A DNA stretch of 64,000 nucleotides, taken from positions 124,001 to 188,000 of the forward strand of contig NZ_BSYI01000005.1 of NCBI RefSeq assembly GCF_030270585.1, in the 5' to 3' direction. Below, one piece after another: positions 42,064 to 50,721 of this stretch. The DNA is from Paralimibaculum aggregatum. Its GTDB lineage: Bacteria; Pseudomonadota; Alphaproteobacteria; Rhodobacterales; Rhodobacteraceae. Every line of letters begins with the position of its first letter. The stretch's first letter is position 1. A program made the position numbers and the translations under genes. The notes under the pieces are model-generated. The model made no database searches. It was given only the letters and a program-made list of their open reading frames with translations, and was not told the DNA's origin.

Positions 42064-43191
42064 TCACCGCACCAGCGCGTGCAGCCCGGCGGCGGCGCGG
42101 CTCGCCCAGTCCGGCGCCGGCATCGGCCCGTGGCGCGCGAGATGCGCCTCCATCTTGGCCCGGCCCTTCAGCGTCGAGCTCTCGCGGCGCACGCTGTGGC
42201 TGATGCCGCACCACTGGTTGCACTGGCGCATCCGCGCGCGGGTGGTGCCCGCCCGCTCCCAGAAGCGGCGCAGATCGCCGGGCGCGCGCAGCGCCTTGCC
42301 GGGGAACTGGGTGGAGAAGCAGAGCCGCGCCACGCCGTAATGGTCGATCATCACATTGCGCTCGTAGGTGTTGCAGATGTGGTCCTCGGTGGCGGAGCGC
42401 GAGGCCCAGCCGCGCTCGAGATCCTGCGCCGCGGCGATCGAGCGGAAATACATCCCCACCGCGTCGATCCAGGCCGGGTTGAGCCCGAGGCCGAAGCGCG
42501 CATCCGCGCGGCTGAGGATCGCGGTGAGCCTCTCGGCATCCACTCCGCTCTCGGCGGCGAAGAACGGATCCGGCGCGCCGCCGCCGCCGCCGAACGAGGG
42601 CTGCAGGAAATTGAGCTTGAGCTGGTCGGCGCCGATATCGTTGAGCACGAGGTCGTAGAACTCCTCGATATGCTCGTAGTTCCGCGCGAAGATCAGCCCC
42701 ATGACGTAGATCCGGCTGTCCGTCATGCCGAGCCGGCGTTTCGCCGCCACCAGCAGGCGCAGCGCCGCCACTGCCCGCTCGAAGGCGCCGGGCACGCCGC
42801 GGGTCTCGTCGTGCAGCGCCGGGTCGTGGCTGTTGAGCGAGATCGAGACCTCGTGCGGGCCTTCCCTCAGCACCCGCTCGGCCATCTCGGCGCGGCGGAT
42901 GCGGGTGCCGTTGACCACCGAGAGGATGTGCAGCCCGCGCGCGCGCGCCGCGGCGCAGAGGCCGAAATACTCCTCGAGATCGAGCATCGGCTCGCCGCCG
43001 CAGATCACCAGCGCGCCGTCCGGGTTCATCGCGGCGAAATCGTCGAGGATCGCCCGCTTGGCGTCGAGGCCGAGATAGCGCGCGCGGTCATCGTCGTCGC
43101 GCTGCCAGTAGTCGCAATGGGTGCAGCGCAGGTTGCAGCGCTTGTTCACCTCCATGAAGACGAAACGCGGCGGCGGCAGGGTGTCTGGCAA
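42064..43191 (-). CDS. Radical SAM protein with C-terminal auxiliary Cys cluster
   Basis: Radical SAM enzyme with the [4Fe-4S]-AdoMet motif MEVNKRCNLRCTHCDYW (Cys 19, 23, 26 from the chosen start), ICGGEP as the SAM-binding GGE motif and VSISLNSHDPALHDETRG. The C-terminal part has extra cysteines (ICNTYERNVMIDHYG, LCFS, QCNQWCGISH) in a SPASM/twitch-like layout for a second cluster. I chose TTG 43191, which has GAGGGA 8 nt upstream and gives 375 residues; ATG 43254 (396 residues) is the alternative. It starts the minus-strand set with the GT2-epimerase fusion (7-nt gap) and sulfotransferase, so it may modify a glycan or a glycosylated peptide. Confidence 0.88.
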   Translation of the reverse strand: MPDTLPPPRFVFMEVNKRCNLRCTHCDYWQRDDDDRARYLGLDAKRAILDDFAAMNPDGALVICGGEPMLDLEEYFGLCAAARARGLHILSVVNGTRIRRAEMAERVLREGPHEVSISLNSHDPALHDETRGVPGAFERAVAALRLLVAAKRRLGMTDSRIYVMGLIFARNYEHIEEFYDLVLNDIGADQLKLNFLQPSFGGGGGAPDPFFAAESGVDAERLTAILSRADARFGLGLNPAWIDAVGMYFRSIAAAQDLERGWASRSATEDHICNTYERNVMIDHYGVARLCFSTQFPGKALRAPGDLRRFWERAGTTRARMRQCNQWCGISHSVRRESSTLKGRAKMEAHLARHGPMPAPDWASRAAAGLHALVR

Positions 43192-43329
43192 TGGGTGGAT
43201 CCCTCGGAAACGGCGATGAACGCCGGGCGATCCTAGCAAAGCGGCCGGGCCCATGCGAGCCCGGATCCGCGGCGCTTGCGCCGGCCCGGGCGGCGGGGCA
43301 GAACCGGGCTGTTTCCCGGAGGCCCGCCG

Positions 43330-44220
43330 ATGCCCGATCCGTGCCGCTCGCCCGCCAGTGCCGCCCCGCCGCCGGGATGCGGGCGCGCCGCGGTGGTGGT
43401 GCCGAGCCACGGCCGGCCGGAGGCGCTGCGCGGCTGCCTCGAGAGCCTGATGGCGCTCGACGGGGCGCCGGAGATCGTGGTGGTGGACGACGGCTCGCCG
43501 GCGCCGCTCACGCCGGTCTGCGCCGGCTTCGGCGAGCGGGTGCGCTGCATCCGCCAGGCGAATGCCGGGCCGGGCGCGGCGCGCAACACCGGCGTCGCCG
43601 CGGTGACGGCGCCGTTCCTCGCCTTCACCGACGACGACTGCCGCCCGGTGCCGGGCTGGCTGGCGGCGCTGCGCGCGGCCGAGGCCGGCGACCCGGCGCG
43701 GCTGGTGGGCGGGCCCATCGTCAACGCGCTCACCGACAACCCCTATGCGGCGGCCAGCCAGTCGATCGCCAGCCACCTCCATGCCGAGGGGATCGCGCGG
43801 GATGGCGCGCCGCCCTATCTCTCGACGAACAATCTCGGGCTCTCGCGGGCCCGGTTCGAGGCGCTCGGCGGCTTCGACCCGCGCTATCGCTTCGCCAGCG
43901 AGGACCGGGACTTCTGCCGCCGCTGGCGTGCCGCGGGGGGGCGCCTGGTCCATGCCCCGCGCGCGGTGGTGCATCACCACCACCCGCTGACGCTTGCCGG
44001 CTTCTGGCGCCAGCAGCTGCGCTATGGCCGGGGCGCGCGGCAGTATCACGGAGGCGGAGCGCCGGGCGGCGGCCCGCGGCTGGCGGCGGCGGGGCGCTAT
44101 CTGCGGCTGCTGGCGCATCCGCTCGCCGATGGCGCGCCCCGGCCGCTCACGCGGGCGATGCTGGTGGCGCTCAGCCAGGCGGCGATCCTCGCCGGCTATC
44201 TGCTCGGGCCGGAGCGCTGA
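43330..44220 (+). CDS. Family 2 glycosyltransferase
   Basis: GT-A fold glycosyltransferase, 296 residues from ATG 43330 with GGAGG 7 nt upstream. N-terminal nucleotide-sugar region VVVPSHGRPEALRGCLESL, VVDDGS, and the metal-binding FTDDDCRPVPGW (DxD equivalent); then STNNLGLSRARFEALGGFD and a C-terminal hydrophobic/basic segment. Divergent from the radical SAM gene across a short gap, so both may share a control region for the glycan cluster. Confidence 0.9.
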   Translation: MPDPCRSPASAAPPPGCGRAAVVVPSHGRPEALRGCLESLMALDGAPEIVVVDDGSPAPLTPVCAGFGERVRCIRQANAGPGAARNTGVAAVTAPFLAFTDDDCRPVPGWLAALRAAEAGDPARLVGGPIVNALTDNPYAAASQSIASHLHAEGIARDGAPPYLSTNNLGLSRARFEALGGFDPRYRFASEDRDFCRRWRAAGGRLVHAPRAVVHHHHPLTLAGFWRQQLRYGRGARQYHGGGAPGGGPRLAAAGRYLRLLAHPLADGAPRPLTRAMLVALSQAAILAGYLLGPER

Positions 44221-44285
44221 GCCGGGCGCGTTTCGGGGCGCCGCTGGCGCGCGCCGTGCAGGGCGCGTTGCCCGCCGGGCGGGGC

Positions 44286-44750
44286 TCAGCCCTCCGGCGT
44301 CAGCTCCTGCAGCGCCGCGCGATGCGCCTCGGGGATCGGCACCGGGCGGTGGGTCGCGGCGTCCACCATCACATGGGTGAAGCGCCCGGCGGCGGCGGCG
44401 GTCGCAGCGCCCTCGGCGAAGATGCCGATGCCGTAGGTGATCGAGCTCGTGCCGATCCGCTCCGCCCGCAGCCCGCCCTCGAGGCGCTGGGGAAACGCCA
44501 CCGAGGCGAAATAGTCGCAGGACGAGGAGACCACCAGCCCGATCACCGGCGAGCGCTGCACCTCGAGCAGCCCGCGCTCGCAGAGCCAGGCGTTCACCAG
44601 CGTGTCGAAGAGCCCGTAATAGACCACGTTGTTGACATGGCCGTAGACGTCGTTGTCGTGCCAGCGCAGCCCGATCGGGCGGAACAGCGCGAAGGCCGCC
44701 CGCCCCGGCGCCTGGCGCCGCGCGGCCGGCCCGCCCTCTGCCGGGCTCAT
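44286..44750 (-). CDS. 4HBT-type acyl-CoA thioesterase
   Basis: Hotdog-fold thioesterase of 154 residues with the catalytic motif WHDNDVYGHVNNVVYYGLFD (about 30-49; the Asp of HDND is the usual nucleophile/base) and VVSSSCDYFASVAFPQRLE. It overlaps the regulator gene upstream by ATGA, so the two are co-transcribed. In carnitine-catabolic gene sets a thioesterase of this type accompanies CdhR-like regulators; betainyl-CoA hydrolysis is therefore a possible role (inference). Confidence 0.88.
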   Translation of the reverse strand: MSPAEGGPAARRQAPGRAAFALFRPIGLRWHDNDVYGHVNNVVYYGLFDTLVNAWLCERGLLEVQRSPVIGLVVSSSCDYFASVAFPQRLEGGLRAERIGTSSITYGIGIFAEGAATAAAAGRFTHVMVDAATHRPVPIPEAHRAALQELTPEG

Positions 44751-45799
44751 AGGCCGGGGCCCGAGAAATCGCCCTCGCCCTGGGCGGTGACCGGCGCCGG
44801 CCCGCCCTCGCTGGCCCGGCTCGCCGGGCTGCCGCGCTCGCGATAGGGCGTGCGGTTGAAATGCGCGCGGTAGCATTTCGAGAAATGCGAGGGCGAGGTG
44901 AAGCCGCAGGCGAGCGCCACGTTGATCACGCTCATGTCGGTCTGCAGCAGCAGGTTGCGCGCCTTCTCCAGCCGCAGCTCCATGTAGTAGCGCTTGGGCG
45001 AGCGGTTGAGATAGCGCCGGAACAGCCGCTCGAGCTGGCGGGTCGACATGTTGACGCCCTTGGCCAGGTCGGCCGGGGAGATCGGGTCCTCGGTGGCGCG
45101 CTCCATGGTCTGGATCACCTGCACGAGCTTGGGATGGCGCACGCCGATGCGGGCCGGCACGCTGAGCCGCTGCTCGTCGGTGGCGGAGCGCACCGGGGTG
45201 TGGATCAGCCGGTCGGCGACCAGCGAGGCGAGGTCCGGCCCCTGATGCTGGCCGATCAGGTAGAGCATCATGTCGGAGGCCGCGGTGCCCCCGGCGCAGG
45301 TCACGACATTGTCCTCGACGCAGTAGAGCAGGTTGGAGAGCTGCACCTCGGGAAACTCCTCGGCAAAGGCCGACTGGTTCTCCCAGTGGATCGTGGCGCG
45401 CTTCTCGTCGAGCAGCCCGGCGCGGGCCAGCACATGCGCGCCGGTGCAGACCCCGCCGAGCCGCACGCCGAGCCGGGCCTGCCGGCGCAGCCAGGTGAGC
45501 ACCGGCCGGGTGCAGGCCTTGGCGACGCTGAGCCCGGTGCAGACGATCACCATGGTGCCGCGGCGCAGATCGCCGAGCGGCGCGTCGGGCTGCACCACCG
45601 AGCCGTTGGAGCAGGCCACCGGCTTGCCGTCCTCCGAGGCGATGGTCCAGCGATAGAGCGGCCGGCGGGCAACCCGGTTGGCCAGCCGCAGCGGCTCGAT
45701 CGCCGCGGCAAAGGCGATCAGGGAAAATTCCGGGCACAGCAGGAAGACGAACTCCCGCGGCCGCTCTTCCCCGCCCATGATCTGTCCCGCAAGGGCCAT
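44747..45799 (-). CDS. GlxA-family AraC-type regulator (CdhR-like)
   Basis: Second GlxA-type regulator in the window, 350 residues: DJ-1/PfpI-like domain (about 16-185, with VFLLCPEFSLIAFAAAIEPLRLAN and WENQSAFAEEFPEVQLSNLLYCVEDN) and AraC HTH pair (about 230-325, with NMSTRQLERLFRRYLNRSPKR and ACGFTSPSHFSKCYRAHFN). ATG 45778 (MGGEERP) is an equally good start. It is clearly paralogous to the regulator at 14384. The 254 bp between it and the divergent DAHP synthase gene contain no other gene. Confidence 0.9.
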   Translation of the reverse strand: MALAGQIMGGEERPREFVFLLCPEFSLIAFAAAIEPLRLANRVARRPLYRWTIASEDGKPVACSNGSVVQPDAPLGDLRRGTMVIVCTGLSVAKACTRPVLTWLRRQARLGVRLGGVCTGAHVLARAGLLDEKRATIHWENQSAFAEEFPEVQLSNLLYCVEDNVVTCAGGTAASDMMLYLIGQHQGPDLASLVADRLIHTPVRSATDEQRLSVPARIGVRHPKLVQVIQTMERATEDPISPADLAKGVNMSTRQLERLFRRYLNRSPKRYYMELRLEKARNLLLQTDMSVINVALACGFTSPSHFSKCYRAHFNRTPYRERGSPASRASEGGPAPVTAQGEGDFSGPGL

Positions 45800-46053
45800 G
45801 TCGTGTTCCGCTCGCTCCTCGCCTGGCGCCGTTTCGGCGCATCTGCCTGCCGGTGCCCTCGCTGGGCGCTGCCCGCTGCGCGCCTCGCGGGGGCAGCCCC
45901 CTGAGTTGACGTCTCAGCCCGAGCCGCGTCAAGCGCGGGCTGGGCGGAATTTCCGAAGCCGCCCGCCGCCGGGCGGAAGATCGGTGGCAGGAGGGGTCTG
46001 GCCCCTGCCGCGACGCTGCGATAAGAAGCGCCATCCAGACAGAGGAGAGCCCC

Positions 46054-47433
46054 ATGAACACGCCCTGGAGCAAGGATAGCTGGCGCAACCGTACCGGTCT
46101 TCAGATGCCCGACTATACCGATGCCGCGAAGCTCGCGGAGGTCACGGGGCGGCTCAGCACCTATCCGCCGCTGGTCTTTGCCGGCGAGGCCCGGACGCTG
46201 CGCTCGCGGCTCGCCGATGTCGCCAACCGCAAGGCCTTCCTGCTGCAGGGCGGCGACTGCGCCGAGAGCTTCGGCCAGTTCAACGGCGATTTCATCCGCG
46301 ATACCTTCCGCGTGATGCTGCAGATGGCGGTGGTGCTCACCTTCGCCGCGCGCGTGCCGGTGGTGAAGGTCGGCCGCATGGCCGGGCAGTTTGCCAAGCC
46401 GCGCTCCTCGGCCACCGAGAAGAAGGGCGATCTGGAGCTGCCCTCCTACCGCGGCGACATCATCAACGACCTCGACTTCAACGAGGCCTCGCGCATCCCG
46501 GACCCGGCGCGGATGGAGCGGGCCTACATGCAGTCGGCCGCCACGCTGAACCTGCTGCGCGCCTTCGCCACCGGCGGCTATGCCGACCTGCACCGGGTGC
46601 ATGCCTGGAACCTCGACTTCGCCAACGGCACGCCCGAGGCCGATCGCTACAAGGCGCTGGCCGACCGGATCTCCGGCGCGGTGGACTTCATGACCGCCTG
46701 CGGCGTCACCCCCGAGAGCCACGACACGCTCTCGACGGTGGAGTTCTGGACCTCGCACGAGGCGCTGCTGCTCGAATACGAGGAGGCGCTGACCCGCACC
46801 GACTCGACCACCGGCAAGCCGGTGGCCTGCTCGGGCCACATGATCTGGATCGGCGACCGCACCCGCCAGCTCGACGGCGCGCATGTCGAGTTCTGCCGCG
46901 GCGTGCAGAACCCGGTCGGGCTGAAATGCGGCCCCTCGCTCGAGCCGGACGACCTGCTGCGGCTGATCGACCGCCTCAACCCGCGCAACGAGGCGGGCCG
47001 GCTCACGCTGATCTGCCGCACCGGCGCGGGCAAGGTGGGCGACCACCTGCCGGGCTGGGTCCGCGCGGTCGAGCGCGAGGGGCGCAAGGTGGTCTGGTCC
47101 TGCGATCCGATGCACGGCAACGTCATCAAGTCGCAGTCGGGCTACAAGACCCGCCCCTTCGACAAGATCCTCCAGGAGGTGCGCGAGTTCTTCGACGTGC
47201 ACGAGGCCGAGGGGACCTATCCGGGCGGCGTGCATTTCGAGATGACCGGGCAGGACGTGACCGAGTGCACCGGCGGCATCGCCGAGGTGACGGATGCGGA
47301 TCTCTCGAGCCGCTACCACACCGCCTGCGACCCGCGGCTCAACGCCTCGCAGGCGCTGGAGCTCGCCTTCCTGCTGGCCGAGGCGCTCGAGAAGAACGTG
47401 CCCGAGCCGCACATGCAGTCCGCGATCGGCTGA
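46054..47433 (+). CDS. Class II 3-deoxy-7-phosphoheptulonate (DAHP) synthase
   Basis: First enzyme of the shikimate pathway (phosphoenolpyruvate plus erythrose 4-phosphate to DAHP), of the plant-like class II type, 459 residues. Family-defining stretches are [14 protein letters not shown] near residue 66, [36 protein letters not shown] and [19 protein letters not shown] near the C-terminus. Start ATG follows AGAGGAGA. The serB gene begins 5 nt after its stop, coupling aromatic and serine biosynthesis genes. Confidence 0.96.
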   Translation: MNTPWSKDSWRNRTGLQMPDYTDAAKLAEVTGRLSTYPPLVFAGEARTLRSRLADVANRKAFLLQGGDCAESFGQFNGDFIRDTFRVMLQMAVVLTFAARVPVVKVGRMAGQFAKPRSSATEKKGDLELPSYRGDIINDLDFNEASRIPDPARMERAYMQSAATLNLLRAFATGGYADLHRVHAWNLDFANGTPEADRYKALADRISGAVDFMTACGVTPESHDTLSTVEFWTSHEALLLEYEEALTRTDSTTGKPVACSGHMIWIGDRTRQLDGAHVEFCRGVQNPVGLKCGPSLEPDDLLRLIDRLNPRNEAGRLTLICRTGAGKVGDHLPGWVRAVEREGRKVVWSCDPMHGNVIKSQSGYKTRPFDKILQEVREFFDVHEAEGTYPGGVHFEMTGQDVTECTGGIAEVTDADLSSRYHTACDPRLNASQALELAFLLAEALEKNVPEPHMQSAIG

Positions 47434-47438
47434 GCCCG

Positions 47439-48296
47439 ATGGACGGTGTGATGGTTCTGACGGCAGCCCCCGGGCGGGGGCTGTCGGATGCGGATGTCGC
47501 GGCGGCGGCGCTGGCGCTGGATGAGGCGGGCGAGCCCCGGCGGCTCGGGCCCTGGGCGGCGGAGATCCCCTGCCCCCGGCCCGCCGCGCCGCGCGCGCCC
47601 TCCGGCGTCGATGCCAACTGGGTGCCGGCCGAGGCCCGCGAGAAGCGCATCCTGATCGCCGACATGGACAGCACCATGATCGGCGTCGAATGCATCGACG
47701 AGATCGCCGACATGGCCGGCATCAAGGAGCAGGTCGCGGCGATCACCGAGCGGGCGATGGCGGGCGAACTGGATTTCGAGGCGGCGCTGGCCGAGCGCGT
47801 GGCGCTGCTCGAGGGGCTGCCCGAGACCGCGCTGGCCGATGCCTATGCGGCGCGGGTGGCGCTCAATCCCGGCGCCCGGCTGCTGGTGCGCACCATGGCG
47901 GCGCGCGGCGCGCATGTGGCGCTGGTCTCCGGCGGGTTCACCTATTTCACCGAGCGGGTGGCGGCGGCGGCGGGCTTTGCCGAGCACCGGGCCAACGTGC
48001 TCGAGATCGTCGCGGGCCGGCTGACCGGGCGGGTGATCCCGCCGGTGCTCGGCCGTGCCGCCAAGGCCGAGGCGCTCGACGAGTTCTGCGCGCGCTGCGG
48101 GGCGAGCCCGGCCGAGGTGCTGGCGCTCGGCGACGGCGCCAACGACCTTGCGATGATCGAGGCGGCCGGGCTCGGCGTCGGCTACCGGCCGAAGCCGGCG
48201 CTGGCCGAGAAGGCCGATGCGGTGCTGCGGCATTCGGACCTGAGCGCCGTGCTGCACCTTCAGGGCATTCCCGAAGCCGCCTGGACCCAGGACTGA
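47439..48296 (+). CDS. serB: Phosphoserine phosphatase SerB
   Basis: HAD-superfamily phosphatase, final step of serine synthesis, 285 residues. Catalytic motif ADMDSTMIGVECIDEIAD places the nucleophile at D75 and the acid/base at D77; motif II is VSGGFTYFTERVA, and motif III/IV GDGANDLAMIEAAGLGVGY. A short N-terminal part (1-65) stands where ACT-like regions lie in longer homologues. The frame upstream of ATG 47439 overlaps the DAHP synthase gene and is not used; ATG 47451 is an alternative. Confidence 0.95.
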   Translation: MDGVMVLTAAPGRGLSDADVAAAALALDEAGEPRRLGPWAAEIPCPRPAAPRAPSGVDANWVPAEAREKRILIADMDSTMIGVECIDEIADMAGIKEQVAAITERAMAGELDFEAALAERVALLEGLPETALADAYAARVALNPGARLLVRTMAARGAHVALVSGGFTYFTERVAAAAGFAEHRANVLEIVAGRLTGRVIPPVLGRAAKAEALDEFCARCGASPAEVLALGDGANDLAMIEAAGLGVGYRPKPALAEKADAVLRHSDLSAVLHLQGIPEAAWTQD

Positions 48297-48300
48297 GCGC

Positions 48301-48319
48301 GAGGGGGCCGCGCCCCCTC
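48301..48319 (+). terminator. Hairpin immediately after serB
   Basis: GAGGGGGC, loop CGC, GCCCCCTC, starting 5 nt after the serB stop. No T-run follows. Likely 3' structure of the DAHP synthase-serB transcript. Confidence 0.4.
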
Positions 48320-48444
48320 CCCCCGCAGCGGCGGCGCGGCCGCTCGCGGCGGGTCAGGTCTTCGTGAGGCGCCGGCTTAGCGTTTCCCTCCCTTCCGCAG
48401 CGGTTCTATCTTCCTGACAGAACCGAGATCGAAGGGAGATCGCC

Positions 48445-49446
48445 ATGTTCCACCTCAAACGGCCCCGCTGGGCGCTTCCGGAGCGCGCGGCGACGCCCGA
48501 ATCCGTGTTTCGCAACCGCCGCGCCTTCCTCGCCGGCGGCGCCGGGCTTGCCGCCATCGGCACCACTGCGGCGCTGACCGGCAGCCTCGGCGTGATGATG
48601 CCCGAGGCGGCCGCCGCCGCCGGCGCGCCCGCCAGCCCCTTCGAGCCGGTGCCGCCGCGCAACCCGGCCTTCGCCAATGCCGGGCGCGAGGTGACGCCGG
48701 AGGAAATCAACGCGCGCTACAACAACTTCTACGAATTCGGCAGCCACAAGCGGATCCACGATGCCGCCGAGGCGCTCAAGACCGAGGGCTGGACCGTCAC
48801 CGTCGACGGCATGGTCGAGACGCCGAAGACCTTCGGCACCGACGAGCTGCTCGCCGCCATGCCGATCGAGGAGCGGGTGATCCGCCACCGCTGCGTCGAG
48901 GCCTGGTCGATGGTGGTGCCCTGGATCGGCTTCCCGCTGGCGGCGCTGCTGAAGGCCGTCACCCCGCTCGGCTCGGCGCGCTATGTCCGCTTCGAGACCT
49001 TCCACGACCCCGACACCGCCACCGGCCAGCGCCAGTTCTGGTATCCCTGGCCTTACGTCGAGGGGCTGACCGTGGCCGAGGCCGGGAACCCGCTCGCCTT
49101 CATGGTGATGGGCGCCTATGGCAAGGTGCTGCACAAGCCCTTCGGCGCGCCGATCCGCCTGCACCTGCCCTGGAAATACGGTTTCAAGTCGATCAAGTCG
49201 ATCACCAGGATCACCCTGACCGAGGAGCGCCCGGTGGGCTTCTGGGAGGAGCTGCAGGCGGCGGAATACGGCTTCTGGGCCAATGTGAACCCGGAGGTCG
49301 CGCATCCGCGCTGGAGCCAGGCGAGCGAGCGGGTGCTCGGCACCGACGAGCGCATCCCGACGCAGCTCTTCAACGGCTACGGGCCCGAGGTCGCGCATCT
49401 CTATGACGGGCTGGAGGCCGAGCACGGCGACCGTCTCTGGCGCTGA
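48445..49446 (+). CDS. msrP: Protein-methionine-sulfoxide reductase catalytic subunit MsrP (YedY)
   Basis: Periplasmic molybdoenzyme of the sulfite oxidase fold that reduces methionine sulfoxide in exported proteins, 333 residues. Tat-type signal RNRRAFLAGG (23-32) with hydrophobic stretch to about 50. The Mo-ligand Cys is C150 (IRHRCVEAWSMVVPWIGF); WPYVEGLTVAEA and GAPIRLHLPWKYGFKSIKSI are family motifs. The heme partner MsrQ normally follows msrP, but here a 277-bp gap and a minus-strand LysR gene come next. Confidence 0.95.
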   Translation: MFHLKRPRWALPERAATPESVFRNRRAFLAGGAGLAAIGTTAALTGSLGVMMPEAAAAAGAPASPFEPVPPRNPAFANAGREVTPEEINARYNNFYEFGSHKRIHDAAEALKTEGWTVTVDGMVETPKTFGTDELLAAMPIEERVIRHRCVEAWSMVVPWIGFPLAALLKAVTPLGSARYVRFETFHDPDTATGQRQFWYPWPYVEGLTVAEAGNPLAFMVMGAYGKVLHKPFGAPIRLHLPWKYGFKSIKSITRITLTEERPVGFWEELQAAEYGFWANVNPEVAHPRWSQASERVLGTDERIPTQLFNGYGPEVAHLYDGLEAEHGDRLWR

Positions 49447-49585
49447 GGCCGGCGGCGGGATCACTCCGGACCTCCGGCGGCGCGGCTGCCGGGGGCCGCA
49501 TCGCATGGGTGCGCGGCGCAGCTTCCCGCATCAGGGACGCGGGGCAGGATCTGCGGGCCCCGGAGCCCCCAAGACCGTCGGACAC

Positions 49586-49613
49586 AAAAAAAGGCCGGGC
49601 GCATTGCCCGGCC
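49586..49613 (-). terminator. Intrinsic terminator downstream of LysR gene
   Basis: On the minus strand GGCCGGGC, loop AATGC, GCCCGGCC, then seven T residues (A-run at 49586-49592 on the plus strand). This is the clearest intrinsic terminator in the window. It lies 110 nt beyond the LysR stop, leaving a long 3' untranslated stretch that contains a 13-codon peptide frame and an ACCTCC anti-Shine-Dalgarno run. Confidence 0.85.
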
Positions 49614-49666
49614 AGTTCAACAGGGAGGTATCACAACCTAGGCCCGTCCCCGGGCCCGCGCTGTAC

Positions 49667-49708
49667 TTACGAACTAGCAGCCTGTTGCACAAGTGTCGAC
49701 TGTGACAT
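49667..49708 (-). CDS. Possible 13-residue peptide in the LysR 3' region
   Basis: ATG at 49708 reads MSQSTLVQQAASS and stops with TAA at 49667. Its codons (TCA, ACA, CTT, AGT) are rare in the neighbouring genes, and it lies in an A+T-richer patch between the LysR stop and a strong terminator. There is no good ribosome site. It may be a leader-type peptide or chance; kept as a low-confidence entry because the whole 49586-49723 element looks like a small RNA. Confidence 0.2.
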   Translation of the reverse strand: MSQSTLVQQAASS

Positions 49709-49723
49709 GGTCTGGCATACCCG

Positions 49724-50641
49724 CTATGCGATCTCAGCAACGCTTTCTGTGGCCTTGACGCCACGATTGAACGCCTCGATCTCCAGCAGCATGAAATCGC
49801 GGAATGCGATAACCCGTTGGGATCTGCGCAACTCTTCCGGGTATGTGAAATACACCGAGAAGGGCGGGCTGACCTCCTCGGGCAGGATGTTGACCAGCCC
49901 CGGATAGTCGTGGGTGATGTAGTCCGGCAGGACGGCGATGCCGAGCCCGGCCGCCGCCGCCTTCAGCAGCCCGAAATAGCTGTTCATCGAGACATGGGCG
50001 TTGCGGTGCGGCGCGATCTTCTGGCGCAGCCAGAGGCCGGCCTCGCTCGGCTGGTGCGCATCCGAGGAGAAGGTCACCATCCGGTGATTGGCGATGTCGC
50101 TCAGGCTCTCCGGCGTGCCGGCCATGGCGAGGTAGTCGGCGCTGGCATAGAGCCGCATCGAGACCTGCATCAGCTTGCGGCGGATCAGGTCCGCCTGCGC
50201 CGGCGAGGCCATGCGGATCGCCACATCCGCCTCGCGCATCGGCAGGTCGAGCACCTGCTCGGTGAGGATCAGGTTGATCGAGAGCCCGGGATGGGTGTCG
50301 AACAGCCGGTGCAGCCGCGGCGCCAGCCAGATCGTGCCGAAACCGGTGGTGGCGGTGACGCGCAGGTCGCCATGCACCTCGTCCTTGCTGTCGCGGATGC
50401 GCGCGGCGGCGACATTCAGCTTCTGGGTGATCGCGCGGGTGGCGTCATAGAGCAGCTCGCCCTGCTCGGTCAGCAGCAGCCCCCGCGCATGGCGGTGGAA
50501 CAGCACCGCGGCGAGCTGTTCCTCGAGCCCCCGGATCTGCCGGCTGATCGCCGACTGGCTCAGATGCAGTTGCTCGCCGGCATGCGTCAGGCTTCCCGCA
50601 TCTGCGACCGCGTGAAAGACGCGCAGCTTGTCCCAGTCCAT
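49724..50641 (-). CDS. LysR-family transcriptional regulator
   Basis: LysR-type regulator of 305 residues, started at MDWDKLRVFHAVAD (ATG 50641), the usual N-terminus of this Rhodobacterales group; 50653 and 50689 are alternatives. HTH about 16-36 (SLTHAGEQLHLSQSAISRQIRGLE), effector domain from about 90 (LRVTATTGFGTIWLAPRL). Divergent from the exported unknown gene at 50722, whose control region it probably shares. Co-inducer unknown. Confidence 0.93.
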   Translation of the reverse strand: MDWDKLRVFHAVADAGSLTHAGEQLHLSQSAISRQIRGLEEQLAAVLFHRHARGLLLTEQGELLYDATRAITQKLNVAAARIRDSKDEVHGDLRVTATTGFGTIWLAPRLHRLFDTHPGLSINLILTEQVLDLPMREADVAIRMASPAQADLIRRKLMQVSMRLYASADYLAMAGTPESLSDIANHRMVTFSSDAHQPSEAGLWLRQKIAPHRNAHVSMNSYFGLLKAAAAGLGIAVLPDYITHDYPGLVNILPEEVSPPFSVYFTYPEELRRSQRVIAFRDFMLLEIEAFNRGVKATESVAEIA

Positions 50642-50721
50642 GCTTTCCCTCATACCTCTCCAGCGGCCGCTGACATCCATGTAGGGCAAAAGCGCGCAGC
50701 ATGCGAGTTGAAGGGGACGGA

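Noticed and set aside
43193-43254. Upstream ATG 43254 as start of the radical SAM gene
   Set aside because: No ribosome site precedes it, while TTG 43191 has GAGGGA at good spacing; kept as an alternative in the entry.
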